A DNA stretch of 22,410 nt from Jimgerdemannia flammicorona. Lineage: Eukaryota > Mucoromycota > Endogonomycetes > Endogonales > Endogonaceae. Under the pieces are notes generated by a model that was given only the letters and a program-made list of their open reading frames with translations, made no database searches and had not been told where the DNA came from. The translations under genes were made by a program, and so were the position numbers. Location of the stretch: assembly GCA_003990745.1 (NCBI GenBank), contig RBNI01001446.1:1-22410 (forward strand), read 5' to 3'. Below, piece by piece: positions 9,543-19,687 of the stretch; within the stretch, counting starts at the first letter, position 1, and every line of letters starts with the position of its first letter.

Positions 9543-10345
9543 ATGGCTGCTGCTCACTAAACCTCAAGGTCAAGAAACCACCAAGACACCTCAGTCAAGA
9601 AAAAGATATTCCAAGACATCAGAAGAGCCATGAGGATCAACACAAGAAGGACTGCTAGTGTCAACCTGGCTACTGGTGACTCTTATCACTATATTCTCCA
9701 CTACTATGAAATGGAAACAAGGATCACCATTGCTACTGAATGTCTCCAAATGTGGCAGGAGTACAAAATAGGAAACCTCCTCTGCCAGGAGTTCCCACAG
9801 ACCAGCCCTCAAGAGTTACAAGATATCACTCTCATAGATATATATGAAACAAGGACAACTAAGAAGATCTATCAGATCTTCAGACATACACCATGGTTGA
9901 TCCCTAACTTAGAGTATGTTAGAGTCTCAGACTTCAGAGACCTATCAGTCCACCATATCAATGTACTAGAAGTCGGGGTGGCTGCAGAAGCCCAGTCCAC
10001 TATCACTCTCAATAGTGATGAAGTAGAAGACTTCTGACATCCCATCCTCCAGGACAACTCAGACCAATTCCTGCAAGGATTGATCTCAGTATTCCAAGGC
10101 CCAAGCATCCAGGTTAGAGCTCCTCAAGACCTCACATTTGTCCCCTATTTTATGGAAGAGAATCTTATAGATTAGAGAGCCCCCAATTCTCCTGCTGCAC
10201 ATGATGACATTATTGGTAATGACATCATCCTGTGCAACCTATGTAATGATGAGACAGATGAAACATTTATGGACCTCATCTCCTTTGAAGACATCCTGAC
10301 CTCCGATGAGGATGAAGCCCTATGGTCTTGAACATTCTGCTCTAA
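9543..10345 (+). pseudogene. Unknown LTR-encoded protein, broken copy (5' LTR A)
   Basis: Homologue of the ORF in LTR B (969-1658). ATG 9543 (MAAAH) is the most likely ancestral start. A TAA at 9558-9560 (CAA in LTR B) interrupts the frame, which is then open to TGA 10035-10037 (TGG in B) and has TAG at 10173-10175 (TGG in B). One base is lost near the C-terminus, where B reads EEAPM. The last homologous stop is TAA 10343-10345. The best-kept part is 9630-10034, including METRITIATECLQMWQEY, PNLEYVRVSDFRDL and AQSTITLNSDEVEDF. Function is unknown. The three-way conservation shows that the ORF was present in the ancestral LTR. Confidence 0.6.
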
Positions 10346-10354
10346 GTCTCTTGA

Positions 10355-10510
10355 TTACACTGAATTATGCCAGTACTCTTTTCCTGTATAATAGCTGTTT
10401 CTCCACCAGCATTCTGATGAGATTCAGAATTATTCCAGCATCATTTTCCTGTATTACCAAAATTATACCAGCATCCTGAACCTATGCAACCATTAGTGCC
10501 AACACTGGAA
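10355..10510 (+). repeat. Degenerate ~35-bp repeats in 5' LTR A
   Basis: Units built around TATGCCAGTACT, CCACCAGCATTCT, TTCCAGCATCA and TACCAGCATCCT recur about every 33-36 bases. They correspond to the clean tandem block in LTR B (831-960). They sit between the LTR ORF and the second TATA box. Confidence 0.5.
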
Positions 10511-10600
10511 CTTAGCAGTTTTTCATGTCTTGGTATTTTATTTTAGTTATTGGAATTTATATTTAGCTTTATATCTTAGCAGCCATTGAATTATATTTTG

Positions 10601-10633
10601 TATAAATATCCCCCTTATTTTCTCTGAAATAAA
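10601..10633 (+). promoter_or_regulatory. LTR core promoter TATAAATA and AATAAA (5' LTR A)
   Basis: TATAAATA at 10601-10608 is followed by AATAAA at 10628-10633. Both are conserved in the other LTRs. This is the likely start of the full-length transcript; in the 3' LTR the AATAAA would serve polyadenylation. Confidence 0.5.
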
Positions 10634-10840
10634 GTCAGTCAAGTTCACTTACACACACTTCCTTACAAGCAATCTAAGAGATAACAAGACAGTTTAAAGA
10701 TACAAAGTTTGAGGACTATAAGACCTTGGGAAGGCACTCCAATAAGAACTTGCTTATAACAAACTTGAGTTAGTCTAAGAGATATATCTTGAAGAGAATC
10801 TGATATATTTGAAGAACTCAGCGACCACTATATAACAACT

Positions 10841-10857
10841 TGGTACCCATTGGCTGG
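10841..10857 (+). promoter_or_regulatory. Probable primer binding site
   Basis: TGGTACCCATTGGCTGG lies 3 bases inside the 5' LTR; copy B has TGGTGCCCATTGGCTGG. It starts with TGG, as needed to pair with the CCA end of a tRNA. I could not assign the tRNA. Confidence 0.45.
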
Positions 10858-10957
10858 TGATTCAAGACAAATATCTCACTTTTAAGCTAAAAAACAAACA
10901 ACTATCACAACAACTACTCTGACTACAAGAGTCACCCCTGTAAGAATTCAAGATAAG

Positions 10958-11747
10958 ATGGAAATGTATCCTCCCACATTCTATGGATATACTACTGAAG
11001 AGTCAATCCTGATCTTCATTGAAGACTTTGAACAATTTGCCACCATATAAGCCCTTGGTGTGGATGCATAATAGGCTCTTCTACCTGTCAGTCTCAGAGG
11101 ACCTACCAGAGACAAGTTCAATGCCACCACTATTGTAGATAATGGTGCAGCCAAACTTGCCAACATGAAGGCCTTCCTCAGAATAATATACTATACTGAA
11201 GAGATCAAGCAAGCTCTCAAGGATCAACTCAATACTATCTGCCAGGGACTCAACAAAGATCCCAACTCATTCTATACTCAAATCTGCCACCAGATTGTCT
11301 TGGCTAGCTATGATGATGCCCTCAAAGAACAAATAGTAGATTCAACCTTCCTTAAAGAAGTTCACCCTGAAATTGCCCTAGCAATCTGGTCTACCCCAGC
11401 TATACTGACCCTTGATCAGAAAGTGGTCTTTGCACAGAGATATTGGACTGCCAGATACCCTGCTGTACACTCAATGGAGAAAATAACTGGTATCAAGATA
11501 GAGCCATCAAAGCCAACCAGTATTATACCTACCACAGTTGTAAACAGACAACCATCCTCACCTACTCCCAAGACAGCCAAAGCTGACCCAGTAGAGGAAC
11601 TTGCCAAGCAGTTTGCTGAGATTACTGTACATCTTGATGATGTTGTTAGAGAAGTCTGAAGTGCCAACAGGAGATCAGTATAGAGATTTGTAGCTGCTAC
11701 AAAAGAATGCAATATCACATACTTCAGATATAGAGAAGAAGACCACT
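10958..11747 (+). pseudogene. gag: gag of Gypsy copy A, part 1 (capsid to first half of zinc knuckle)
   Basis: Opens at ATG 10958 (MEMYPPTFYGY). Stops at 11048 (TAA) and in the adjacent TAATAG at 11069-11074 precede the open stretch 11165-11659. The region matches retrotransposon gag: an N-terminal PPTFYGYTTEESI, a helix-rich capsid, and at 11720-11747 a zinc knuckle reading Y-F-R-Y-R-E-E-D-H. Both knuckle cysteines are now Tyr (TGY to TAY, a G-to-A change). The knuckle is cut here by the nested LINE and continues after 13551. Gag forms the particle and binds RNA. Confidence 0.8.
11732..11747. repeat. Target-site duplication of nested LINE, left copy (16 bp)
   Basis: AGAGAAGAAGACCACT here equals 13536-13551 except for one G/A difference. 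It is host gag sequence duplicated when the LINE inserted. Confidence 0.9.
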
Positions 11748-13000
11748 TGGCCACAGGGGGGTAGCCTTTCCTCCTGGTTGTGGGGTGCCACAAGGTGACC
11801 CTCTGTCACCCATCTTATATGCCCTCTCCCTGGAGCCCCTACTGGATAGGATTCAGTGTCAAATTGGGAGTTTGGACATTCTAGGGATAAATTGGAAGGT
11901 GGATGACATGGTGGTTAGACTGGGCTCATTGGCAGATATGGGGGAATTACAGAGGTCTGTTGAATAGTATGAGAGGGGATTTGGTGCTAAACTCAATTAG
12001 CACAAATACGAGACTCTGGTGTTAGGTAGTGGAATCATTGGTGGTGATGTGATTGGGACAGTGGTGCTGGCAGGAGAGCCAGTGCATTACGTGGAGATCT
12101 ACTTCTTGGTATTTGGGTCACTTCTCCTCTATGCATGGTGGGACCAACAACTTCTGGAGTGGGGAAATGTGCTTCTGTGATGAGGTGGTCGGTATATATT
12201 CTTGGCAGGAAGGGTGATGGTGCTGAATGTGTATTGGCTGCCAAAGCTGTGGTATGTGGGATATCATCTGGACTTCCTGGCTTGAGTGGTCAGGGGGCTA
12301 TTGAAGATGGTGAGATCGAGGATCTGGGGAGGGCAGTGAAGTCAGATAGGTTGGGAGGTTCTTACCCTACCAGTGGAAAGAGGTGGGCTGGGTTTAGTGG
12401 ACTTTACCAAATGGCTTCATTACTTGAGGTCCTGGTGGCTGAGGAGGGTGTGTGAGCTGAGGGGCCAGGAGTGGGTGCCACTCATGCAGAGGGTGTGGGA
12501 GACCCAGTATTCTCCTCAGGGAGCTTCTGGTAACCTGCTTGCAATAGTGGCCATAGATGGGAGCAAGAGGATGAGATATAAGGACTTTTGGTAGGAGGTG
12601 GTAGATGGTGCTAAGAAAATTGGACTTCGGTGACAGGGTGATGAAGGAGAGGAGGATTGGGGACCATGGATGTGGCAATGGGACAGGCTACTGCTGGGTG
12701 GTGTTTTGGTGGAGAACTTCCAGCTTGGCGATGGTATTGAGTGTTTGTGGGGCTTGGGTGGAGATCTTTGGCTGAAAGCCTGGCAGAGGGTTAAGATTGG
12801 CGAGGAGTGGGACTGGAATGGTCTCTGGCTTTGGAGCAAGCAGGTGATGTGGTGGCTGCCTCCCAAGTTCTGAGTGGTATGGTGGCAAGTTCTATGATAG
12901 AATGTGATATTGAACTATCAGTCTGGGCACTTGGTGGCTGGTGGTTAAGGAGTGTTTCAATGTTGGACAGGAAGGGGGAGTGATACAAACGCCTGAACAT
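11748..13000 (+). pseudogene. LINE ORF2 C-terminal part (reverse transcriptase palm, thumb, zinc motif)
   Basis: The main frame (frame 1) runs from about 11770: FPPGCGVPQGDPLSPILYAL, then VDDMVVRLGS (catalytic Asp pair, preceding Phe lost), a degraded YLGI (YVEI), and the thumb-like GGLGLVDFTKWLHYLRSWW near 12380. Open stretches at 12373-12594 and 12670-12873 are in this same frame. The reading frame then shifts by one, and the C-terminal zinc motif follows at about 12944-13000 (KEC ... PEHWLGEC). Stops are TAG, TGA and TAA point changes. No RNase H motifs were found between thumb and zinc motif, unlike many fungal Tad-type LINEs. It cannot encode a working enzyme. Confidence 0.8.
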
Positions 13001-13535
13001 TGGCTTGGTGAGTGTGACATTTTGGAAGTGTTTTGATAGTGTATCGCAGACCAGTTAAGGCTGCAAGCCCTGGAGGGAGGGGAAGGAGGGAGATGGGGAG
13101 AGCTTCACTGAAGGCTGGTCAGAGGGATTGGGGATGAATGGCTGACCCTTGGTTGGGCTCTGGCCCTATGGGTTGGGATGGCTGGGTATTGGGTACATGT
13201 ATTTGAGAAGGGCCAGTGGGTTGGGGTTGGGGTTAAGGTGGTACATTGAGAATAGTTGTTACTGGATATTTTGAATGGCTGGTAGCAAGGGTGGGGGCTG
13301 GGTGGGGGGAGTCACAGAGGTTTGATACAGTATATCTCCCAGAAAAGTGGCAGAAGGATTCAGATGGTGGGTGACTGGGTTGTCCTCCAGCAGGGGGGCA
13401 TAAAGTGGAGAGGAGTGGATCTGTGGGGTATTGGTTGAGGGGATGGGGTGATATTGTATCATTATCATTATATACAGCAGTAATAAAGGGAAGTCCAAGT
13501 GACTATAAAAAAGAAAAAAAAAAAAAAAAAAAAAA
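11748..13535 (+). mobile_element. 5'-truncated LINE nested in gag
   Basis: About 1.79 kb of the same LINE family as 2344-7490. It starts within the reverse transcriptase domain just before GVPQGDPLSP and ends in poly-A. Flanking 16-bp duplications and a 3' poly-A tail show insertion by target-primed reverse transcription followed by early stop of the reverse transcriptase. It post-dates the Gypsy insertion. Confidence 0.93.
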
Positions 13536-13536
13536 A
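13507..13536 (+). repeat. Poly-A tail of nested LINE
   Basis: An A-rich run broken by one G follows GGAAGTCCAAGTGACTAT, the conserved LINE 3' end. It abuts the right copy of the duplication. Confidence 0.9.
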
Positions 13537-13551
13537 GAGAAGAAGGCCACT
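13536..13551. repeat. Target-site duplication of nested LINE, right copy
   Basis: AGAGAAGAAGGCCACT keeps the GGC (Gly) of the zinc knuckle (R-E-E-G-H), whereas the left copy has GAC. It rejoins gag in frame with the sequence before the LINE. Confidence 0.9.
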
Positions 13552-14090
13552 ATTCAAAAAGCTGTATGACCAAAACAAGATACAAAGCCCAACCAAGTAA
13601 TGCCAGCAGAACCAGAGAATAAACCAATGCAGTAGTCATTGAGGAGGTTGGCAATACTGATGATGAAGAATGCTATAAAAAGCTCAAATTCTACCCTGCT
13701 ACTGAAGGTACCAGAACCCAGTCTATGCCCTATGATAAAAAGAGCAACAGCAAGCCAGTTGGAAGACCAAAGAAGACCCCAGCTATCACTATTCAAAGCA
13801 AGACCCAATCTAAGGAGATTGATCAAGACATAGAGTTAGATGAAGCTGTCTGCCAAATCATTAAAGGCACTACTCCAGTCTCAGAAGAAAGCAAAAGCAA
13901 GAAGGAATAGAAGCTGTGCAAGACCAAGATCCACCAGTATGATATCTACAAGGATCTCAAAGAACAGAAGGTCAATGCTACTTTTGGACAGCTAGCCAAA
14001 GTCCCTGCCTTCAGACAGCAGTTGAGAGTAGGACTTGCAACTACTGCTAAGAATCAAGAGTACAAGATTGTAGAAGCTCACAATGCATAA
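13552..14090 (+). pseudogene. gag: gag of Gypsy copy A, part 2 (end of zinc knuckle and C-terminal tail)
   Basis: Frame 0 continues the knuckle as H-Y-S-K-S-C, completing a CX2CX4HX4C pattern with the left part. A lysine-rich tail follows (YDKKSNSKPVGRPKKTP, with a possible AT-hook-like GRP core). TAA at 13603-13605 region and TAG near 13909 interrupt it. The last stop in this frame is TAA 14088-14090. The pol frame (-1 relative to gag) becomes open at about 14052, so the two overlap by roughly 39 bases, which would fit -1 frameshift expression. I see no convincing slippery heptamer. Confidence 0.65.
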
Positions 14091-17000
14091 GAAGTAATCA
14101 AGAAGACTCAGGCAAAGAATCTGAAGACCAGAACAAGACATCAGCCTATACCTCATGTCAGATTGAAAATTATATCTTTGATGCCATCATTGATACCAGT
14201 GCTAGAGAATACCTCATGAGCAAGAAGACAATTGACTGCCTAGGCTGGGATATTGAAGAGTCCACCAAGATGGTCTATATTATAGTAGAGGGTATACAAG
14301 CTACCTCTCTTGGCAAAATTCAAAAAGTTCCCATCAAGATAAGAGGAGCTACTATCTCAGTAAATGTGATTGTTACAAACACCACTAACTATGACATCCT
14401 CATTGGTAACCAATGGCTTCACAAGGCCAAGGCCATTATTGACCTCAATGCCCAGAAGATGCAGAACAATTATAGAGGAAGAAAGGTACAAGTCTCTATT
14501 AATGTCTACAAAGGAGTTTTACTAGATATAGAGGAAGGAGATGGGGAGGATACAGAAGTCTTCATGCACTCAGTAAATAAGAACAAGAACAAGACACCGA
14601 AGCTCACAGATGAGCAGTGGTACAATAAGATCATTGATGGCTATACTTCTCAAGAAAGATGCCCCCAGGGTACTAAGATGTACTGCTCTGAACACCTGAA
14701 TAACTGCTGGTCCTGTATCAGTGAAGTTAGGAAAATCTGCCAACAGAAGTATAAGCAAGAAGCCACAGAAGCAAAATGGAAAGCTGAAGAAGATAACCAG
14801 CTCCCAGAGCTCCAAGCTAACAGTGATAATGAGGAGGAACAAGAACCAGACATCACCCTCAAGGTTAAGAAGTTCTACCCCAAAGCCAAGATCCCAGAAT
14901 ACAAGATGGAAGGAGTCATAGGAATGGACCTTGCCAGCATTCAAGATGCTACCCTCGAACCACAGACCACCACTCTACTTGGTACTGGAAATGGAGTCAA
15001 GTTGCCAGAGAACCATGCTGGAATTATCAAGATCAGGAGCAGTCTGGCCAAAAGCAAAATCTCAGTTGAAGGAGGAGTAATAGACTCTGATTACACTGGT
15101 GAGATCTTCCTTATAGTCAGGAATTACAACTCTACCACTCCATTCAAAGTCAAGAATTATGACAGAATTGGCCAGATGCTGATCTACGAAATCAAGAAGC
15201 CCAAGATCACGAATCCATCAAACTCATCAAGACCAAGAGAGAAGAACAAGGCTTTGGATCTACTGGAAGAGGAGCCTATGCTATCACTAAGATTACCGAA
15301 CTTCAGCATAAGAAAGACAAAGACAAGAACAAGCACACATATACCATTGGAGAAAACATTTCTCTGGAAGAACAACTTCTTAAGATCCTGCATCAGAATG
15401 AAGGAGTACTTACTACAGACTTCAGGGATATTCACAATTAAGAACCCAAGTACTATCATGAAGTTGACACTAGTGATACCAAGCTCATCTACCAGAAAGC
15501 CAGACCTATACCACCTGCCTACAGAGAATGGCTGTTAGCAGAACTCAAGGAAATGGAAGAAGCTAGAATCATCAAGCAAGCTATCAGTCTCTGGGCTTCA
15601 CCCATTATTCTTGCTCTAAAGAAAGAAAGCAAGCCTGGAGAGTTTGTGTCAAAACTCTATATTGACTACAGAAAGCTCAATGCAATCACCAAGAAGGATA
15701 GGCAGCCCTTGCTAAATATTCAAGAAATCCTTACCACTCTTGGAAGTGAAGCCAAATACTACACCACCTTAGATCTGTTCTCAGAATTCTATCAGATTGG
15801 TCTCGCTCAAGATGCCAGTGAGAAATCAGCCTTCATCACACCTGATGCCACCTATATCTACCTGTGAATGCTATTTGGAATGTGCAATACCCCAGCAAGT
15901 TTTCAGTGAATGATGAACAGAGTCTTCAGCAATAAGATTAGAAAATGGCTCTTTGTCTATGTTGATGATGTGATCATCTTTAGCAATACTGCATGGAATC
16001 ATATCAACTACATACAGCTAGCCCTCAAGAAGCTCAAGGAGCATGACCTCTACATCAAGCCTAAGAAATGCAAGTTTGCAGCTCAGAGAATCACCTACCC
16101 AGAACACCTCATCAACCAGACTGGAATCCACACAGACCCTATGAAGATTGAGGCTGTTGCAGCCTACCCAAGACCCAGAACAATCACAGAAGTCCATGCC
16201 TTCCTTGGACTGGCCTCCTATTACAGAAGATTCATCAAAGGATACTTTAACATTGTAGTACCTATCTATGAGCTACTGAAGAAAGAGACCAAATTCAAAT
16301 AGACCAAGGAATGCCAAGAAATCTTCTATGAACTCAAGACCAGATTGACCCAAGCACCTATTCTCAGAAGATCAGATTGGAACCTAGAGTTCATCCTGCA
16401 GACAGATACAAGTGCTATAGAACTTGGAGCAGTCCTAGCTCAGAAGAAAGATGGATATGAATATGTTATCTCCTATATAAGCTGAGGTACCTACAGAGCA
16501 GAACAGAACTACAAGTCATGCAAGCTCAAATGCTTGACAGTAGTTTGAGCAGTAGATAAGTTCTACTACTACTTAGCTGGGAAACACTTCACTATTCAAA
16601 CAGACCATTCTGCTCTTGCCTGGCGATTCCACACTCTGAACCCCAAAGGAATATATATAAGATAGATCTACAGGCTGCAAGAGTATGACTGTACTGTCAA
16701 GCACTACTCAGAAAGAACCAACACCAATGCTGATACACTCTCAAGGATACCCCAAAACACCCTAATCAAGACTATTCAATATGAATAAGGAGTTATACTA
16801 TGGATTAATTAGCTACCTTGGGCAGTGGAAGATGTCTAACCATCTTGAACTCTGGACAATTACTATCATCAACCAGACTTGGAAACAGTTTGAACTAGAC
16901 AACACCAAACTCAGAAAAGGAGAAAGCTTGTAATACCCAAATACAAGAAGTATCAAGTAACGAAGAAAGTATACAAGCAAGGATACCTAGGAGGAACTAA

Positions 17001-17976
17001 TATATATGACAAGGCAAGAAGAACAATGTGGTGGCCCAAAATAGAAGAAGACCTACACCAATTTGTCAAAGGGTGTGACAAGTGCCAAAAACAGAAACAA
17101 AATCAGCAAGACCAGGTATCTGAGTTATCAAGAATTGAGCCTATCCTTTTCCACCACATTACAATAGATATCATTGGGCCATGACTAGTAATACTATTAG
17201 GAAACTGCTATATTATAGTTATTGTAAACCTCTTTACCAAATGGATAGAAGCAGGAGCATTATAAGAAGTCAATGCTCTCTCTATAGCCAACTTCCTACA
17301 CCAAGAAATCATCTGCCACTACAAGACACCAAAGCAAATCACAACAGACCATGGCACAGAATTTGTCAATGGATTCCACAAAATAATGTATCAGAAATAC
17401 AAGACCCAGCACATCAAGACTACTGTATACCACTCTCAAGGAAATGGAGAGATAGAAAGAACCAACAAGACTTTTAAGAACATCTTGGCAAAAATCTCAG
17501 AGACATATGAGAATTGGGATAACTACCTCCCAACTACTCTCTCTATCCTATGAGATATATGGTTGCAGAGCACACACTTTACCCCAAGAGAACTGCTCTT
17601 TGGAGAAAAAGATTCTGATAGAATCTCAGCCACAAATCTAGACCTAACTTGGAGATAGATCAATGCAGAAATCCAGAGACTATACCAAATCAGAAAGAAG
17701 GCTGAAGATTATATCACCAAGTCACAAGTGCTGACAAGGAAGAATACAGAAAAGAATCACAAGACCCTAGAACCAATCCAAATCAGAGAAAAGGTCCTAC
17801 TGTATCAAAATATGGTAGAAGCCTCATAGTTGCAAAATCTGGAGCCCAAATAGGAAGGACTCTTCTATGTGCAAGATATCAAGGAAACTACCTTCTGGCT
17901 TAGAAAAATCTCAGGGATTATACTGCCTACCATAGAATACAGAAACAGACTCAAGAAGTACTATAAACCTATATAA
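14052..17976 (+). pseudogene. pol: pol of Gypsy copy A: protease, dUTPase, reverse transcriptase, RNase H, integrase
   Basis: Domains in order: aspartic protease with IIDTSA at 14189 (DTGA type, Gly changed to Ser) and YDILIGNQWL at 14390; a Cys/Lys/Glu-rich linker; dUTPase 14861-15270; reverse transcriptase with LYIDYRKLNAI near 15655 and catalytic YVDD at 15958-15969; RNase H with QTDTSAIELGAVLA near 16399 and ADTLSRIP near 16730; integrase with C-D-K-C near 17068, Asp at 17167, Asp at 17347 and Glu at 17455 (35 residues between the last two, a DD35E spacing) and a GPY/F-like LEPK-stop-EGLFYV module near 17845. The 14216-15538 stretch is open, but the frame moves by one base near 15190-15240. 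Stops at 15865, 15907 and 16300 and others come from CGA, TGG or CAA. No chromodomain is seen. The last plausible stop is TAA 17974-17976. Confidence 0.9.
14861..15270 (+). other. dUTPase domain within Gypsy pol
   Basis: All five trimeric-dUTPase motifs are recognisable. The start (KVKKFYPKAKIPEY) resembles the family's beta-strand opening. Motif I is GVIGMDL (14912-14932, Asp kept). Motif II is IRSSLAKSK (15032 on). Motif III is GGVIDSDYTGEI (15071-15106) with the catalytic Asp and the uracil-stacking Tyr. Motif IV is DRIGQ (15161-15175). Motif V is GFGSTG (15250-15267), in the next frame because of the one-base shift. dUTPase hydrolyses dUTP to dUMP and so keeps uracil out of newly made cDNA. 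The domain sits between protease and reverse transcriptase. Motif spacing is that of a full domain of about 135 residues. Confidence 0.88.
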
Positions 17977-18329
17977 GAAAAGCAAAATATAATGACTACT
18001 CATGAGGTTCTAGTCTATGAATCATAACAGCATGTTCTGTGATCAGCAGGTTATCTTTCTGGACTATTCTCTAAGGGATATAGCACCAGAAACTACTCAT
18101 CCATGAGACTTTTGAAGCCAGAGGAGTTTGAACTATCAACTGATTGGTCAAGATCAAAATGAGACCCTTGCTCTATATGAAGGGAGCAACTCTTCACCAT
18201 CATGCCAAAATATATATGAAAGATGCCAGTCTATAAATACTACTTTTCAACCCCTTGCCAGAGGTTATGGGATCAGCAAATTTTTCAGGACTGGACCAAT
18301 GAATAATGATGTTCAAGAAGATCTTTATT
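17977..18329 (+). other. Non-coding region between pol and polypurine tract
   Basis: About 350 bases after the integrase end carry no clear frame apart from chance short ones. It is the element's 3' untranslated region, ending in the purine-rich tract before the 3' LTR. Confidence 0.6.
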
Positions 18330-18340
18330 CAGAAGGAAGA
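18330..18340 (+). promoter_or_regulatory. Polypurine tract
   Basis: CAGAAGGAAGA abuts the first base of the 3' LTR, the position where plus-strand DNA synthesis is primed in LTR retrotransposons. Confidence 0.7.
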
Positions 18341-18509
18341 TGTAATAGTAATCTCAGAATGATGACATCAGTACAGAAGACAGCAATTCCTTATAAGTCA
18401 TTAGATTGAAGTACAGGAAGATCATACAGTGTGACTCACTCAGATTATAAGATGAGTAATAATAACCAACTGTGAGTTATTGTGACCACAGTTCAGATAT
18501 CTTGAGGAA

Positions 18510-18517
18510 TATAAAAG
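18510..18517 (+). promoter_or_regulatory. TATA box upstream of the LTR ORF (3' LTR A)
   Basis: TATAAAAG, 80 bases before ATG 18597, at the same position as in the other LTRs. Confidence 0.5.
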
Positions 18518-18596
18518 AAGGATCAAGGAACCACAGTAGCAGCAACCAACAAGACCCACCAATCCCAAAATAGCTCAAAGACTTACCACAAATGAA

Positions 18597-19399
18597 ATGC
18601 CTACTGCATGCCAAACCTCAAGGTCAAGGAACTACTAAGATATCTCAGTCAAGGAAAGAATGTTCTAAGACATTAGAAGAGCCATGAGGACCCATACAAG
18701 AAGGACTCCTAGTGTCAACCTGAGTACTAGTGACTCTTATCACTATATCCTCTACTATCATAAAATGGAAACAAGGATCACCATTGCTACCAAATACCTC
18801 CAAATGTGGCAGAAGTATTAAATAGGAAACCTCCTCTGCCAGAAGTTCCCACAGGCCAGCCCTCAAGAGTTACAAGATACCACTTCTATAGATATATGCA
18901 AAATGAGGACAGCTAAGAAGATCCATCAGATCTTCAGACATGCACTATGGTTGATCCCCAACTTAGAGTATGTTAGAGTCTCAGACTTCAGAGACCTGTT
19001 AGCCCACTATATCAATGTACTAGAAGTCAGGGTGGCTACAGAAGCCCAGTCCACTATCACCCTCAATAGTGATGAAGTAGAAGACTTCTGGCATCCCATC
19101 CTCCAGAACAATCTAGACCAATTTCTGCAAGGATTGATCTCAGTATTCCAAGGCCCAAGCATCCAGATTAGACCTCTCCAAGACCCCACATTTGTTCACT
19201 ATTTCGTGGAAGAGAACCTCATAGATTGGAGAGCCCCTGATTTCCCTGCTGAATGTGATGACATCATTGGTGACAACATCATCTCACACAATCTATACAA
19301 TGATGAGACAGACAAACATTCTTGAACCTCATCTCCTTCAAAGACATCCTGATCTCTGATGAGGATAAAGCCCCTATAGTCTTGAACATTCTACTCTAA
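18597..19399 (+). pseudogene. Unknown LTR-encoded protein, broken copy (3' LTR A)
   Basis: Third copy of the LTR ORF. ATG 18597 (MPTACQTSRSRN) aligns with MAAAH of the 5' LTR and confirms the upstream start. Stops follow within the first 75 codons: two TAA codons in the N-terminal part and a TAA in KY-stop-IGN near 18819. The frame is then open at 18903-19325 with RTAKKIHQIFRHALW, PNLEYVRVSDFRDL, EAQSTITLNSDEVEDFWH and QFLQGLISVFQGPS. Here the TGG codons lost in the 5' LTR are kept. It ends early at 19325 because of an indel; the homologous final TAA is at 19397-19399. Function is unknown. Confidence 0.6.
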
Positions 19400-19654
19400 G
19401 TCCCTTGATTACACTGAATTATACCAGCACTCTTTTTCTGTATAATAGCTATTCCTCCACTGATATTCTGATGTAACTCAGAATTATTCTAACACCATTT
19501 TTCTATATTACTAAAATTATACCAGCATTTTGAACCTATGCAACCATCAGTACCAACACTGGAACTTAGCAGTTTTCTATATCCTGGCATTTTATTTTAG
19601 TTATTGAAATTTATATTTAGCTTTATATCTTAGCAACTATTGAATTATATTTTA

Positions 19655-19687
19655 TATAAATACCTCTCTTATTTCCTCTAAAATAAA
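19655..19687 (+). promoter_or_regulatory. TATAAATA and AATAAA of the 3' LTR (polyadenylation side)
   Basis: TATAAATA at 19655-19662 and AATAAA at 19682-19687. In the 3' LTR the AATAAA would direct 3' end formation of the element's RNA. Confidence 0.5.

Larger units (their letters stand above)
9288..10837 (+). repeat. 5' LTR of Gypsy copy A (1.55 kb)
   Basis: It runs from TGTAATGG to ATAACA and pairs with 18341-19895 and with 2067-489 (minus strand). Contents in order: TATA box, LTR ORF, degenerate ~35-bp repeats, second TATA box, AATAAA. The length is unusual for a fungal Gypsy LTR and is largely accounted for by the ORF. Confidence 0.92.

Noticed and set aside
12135..12455. 106-codon plus-strand frame inside the nested LINE
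   Set aside because: It is out of frame with the LINE reverse transcriptase thumb sequence, which is readable in frame 1 across the same bases.
17181..17477. 98-codon plus-strand frame over the integrase core
   Set aside because: The integrase D, D and E residues are in frame 1; this frame is a shadow.
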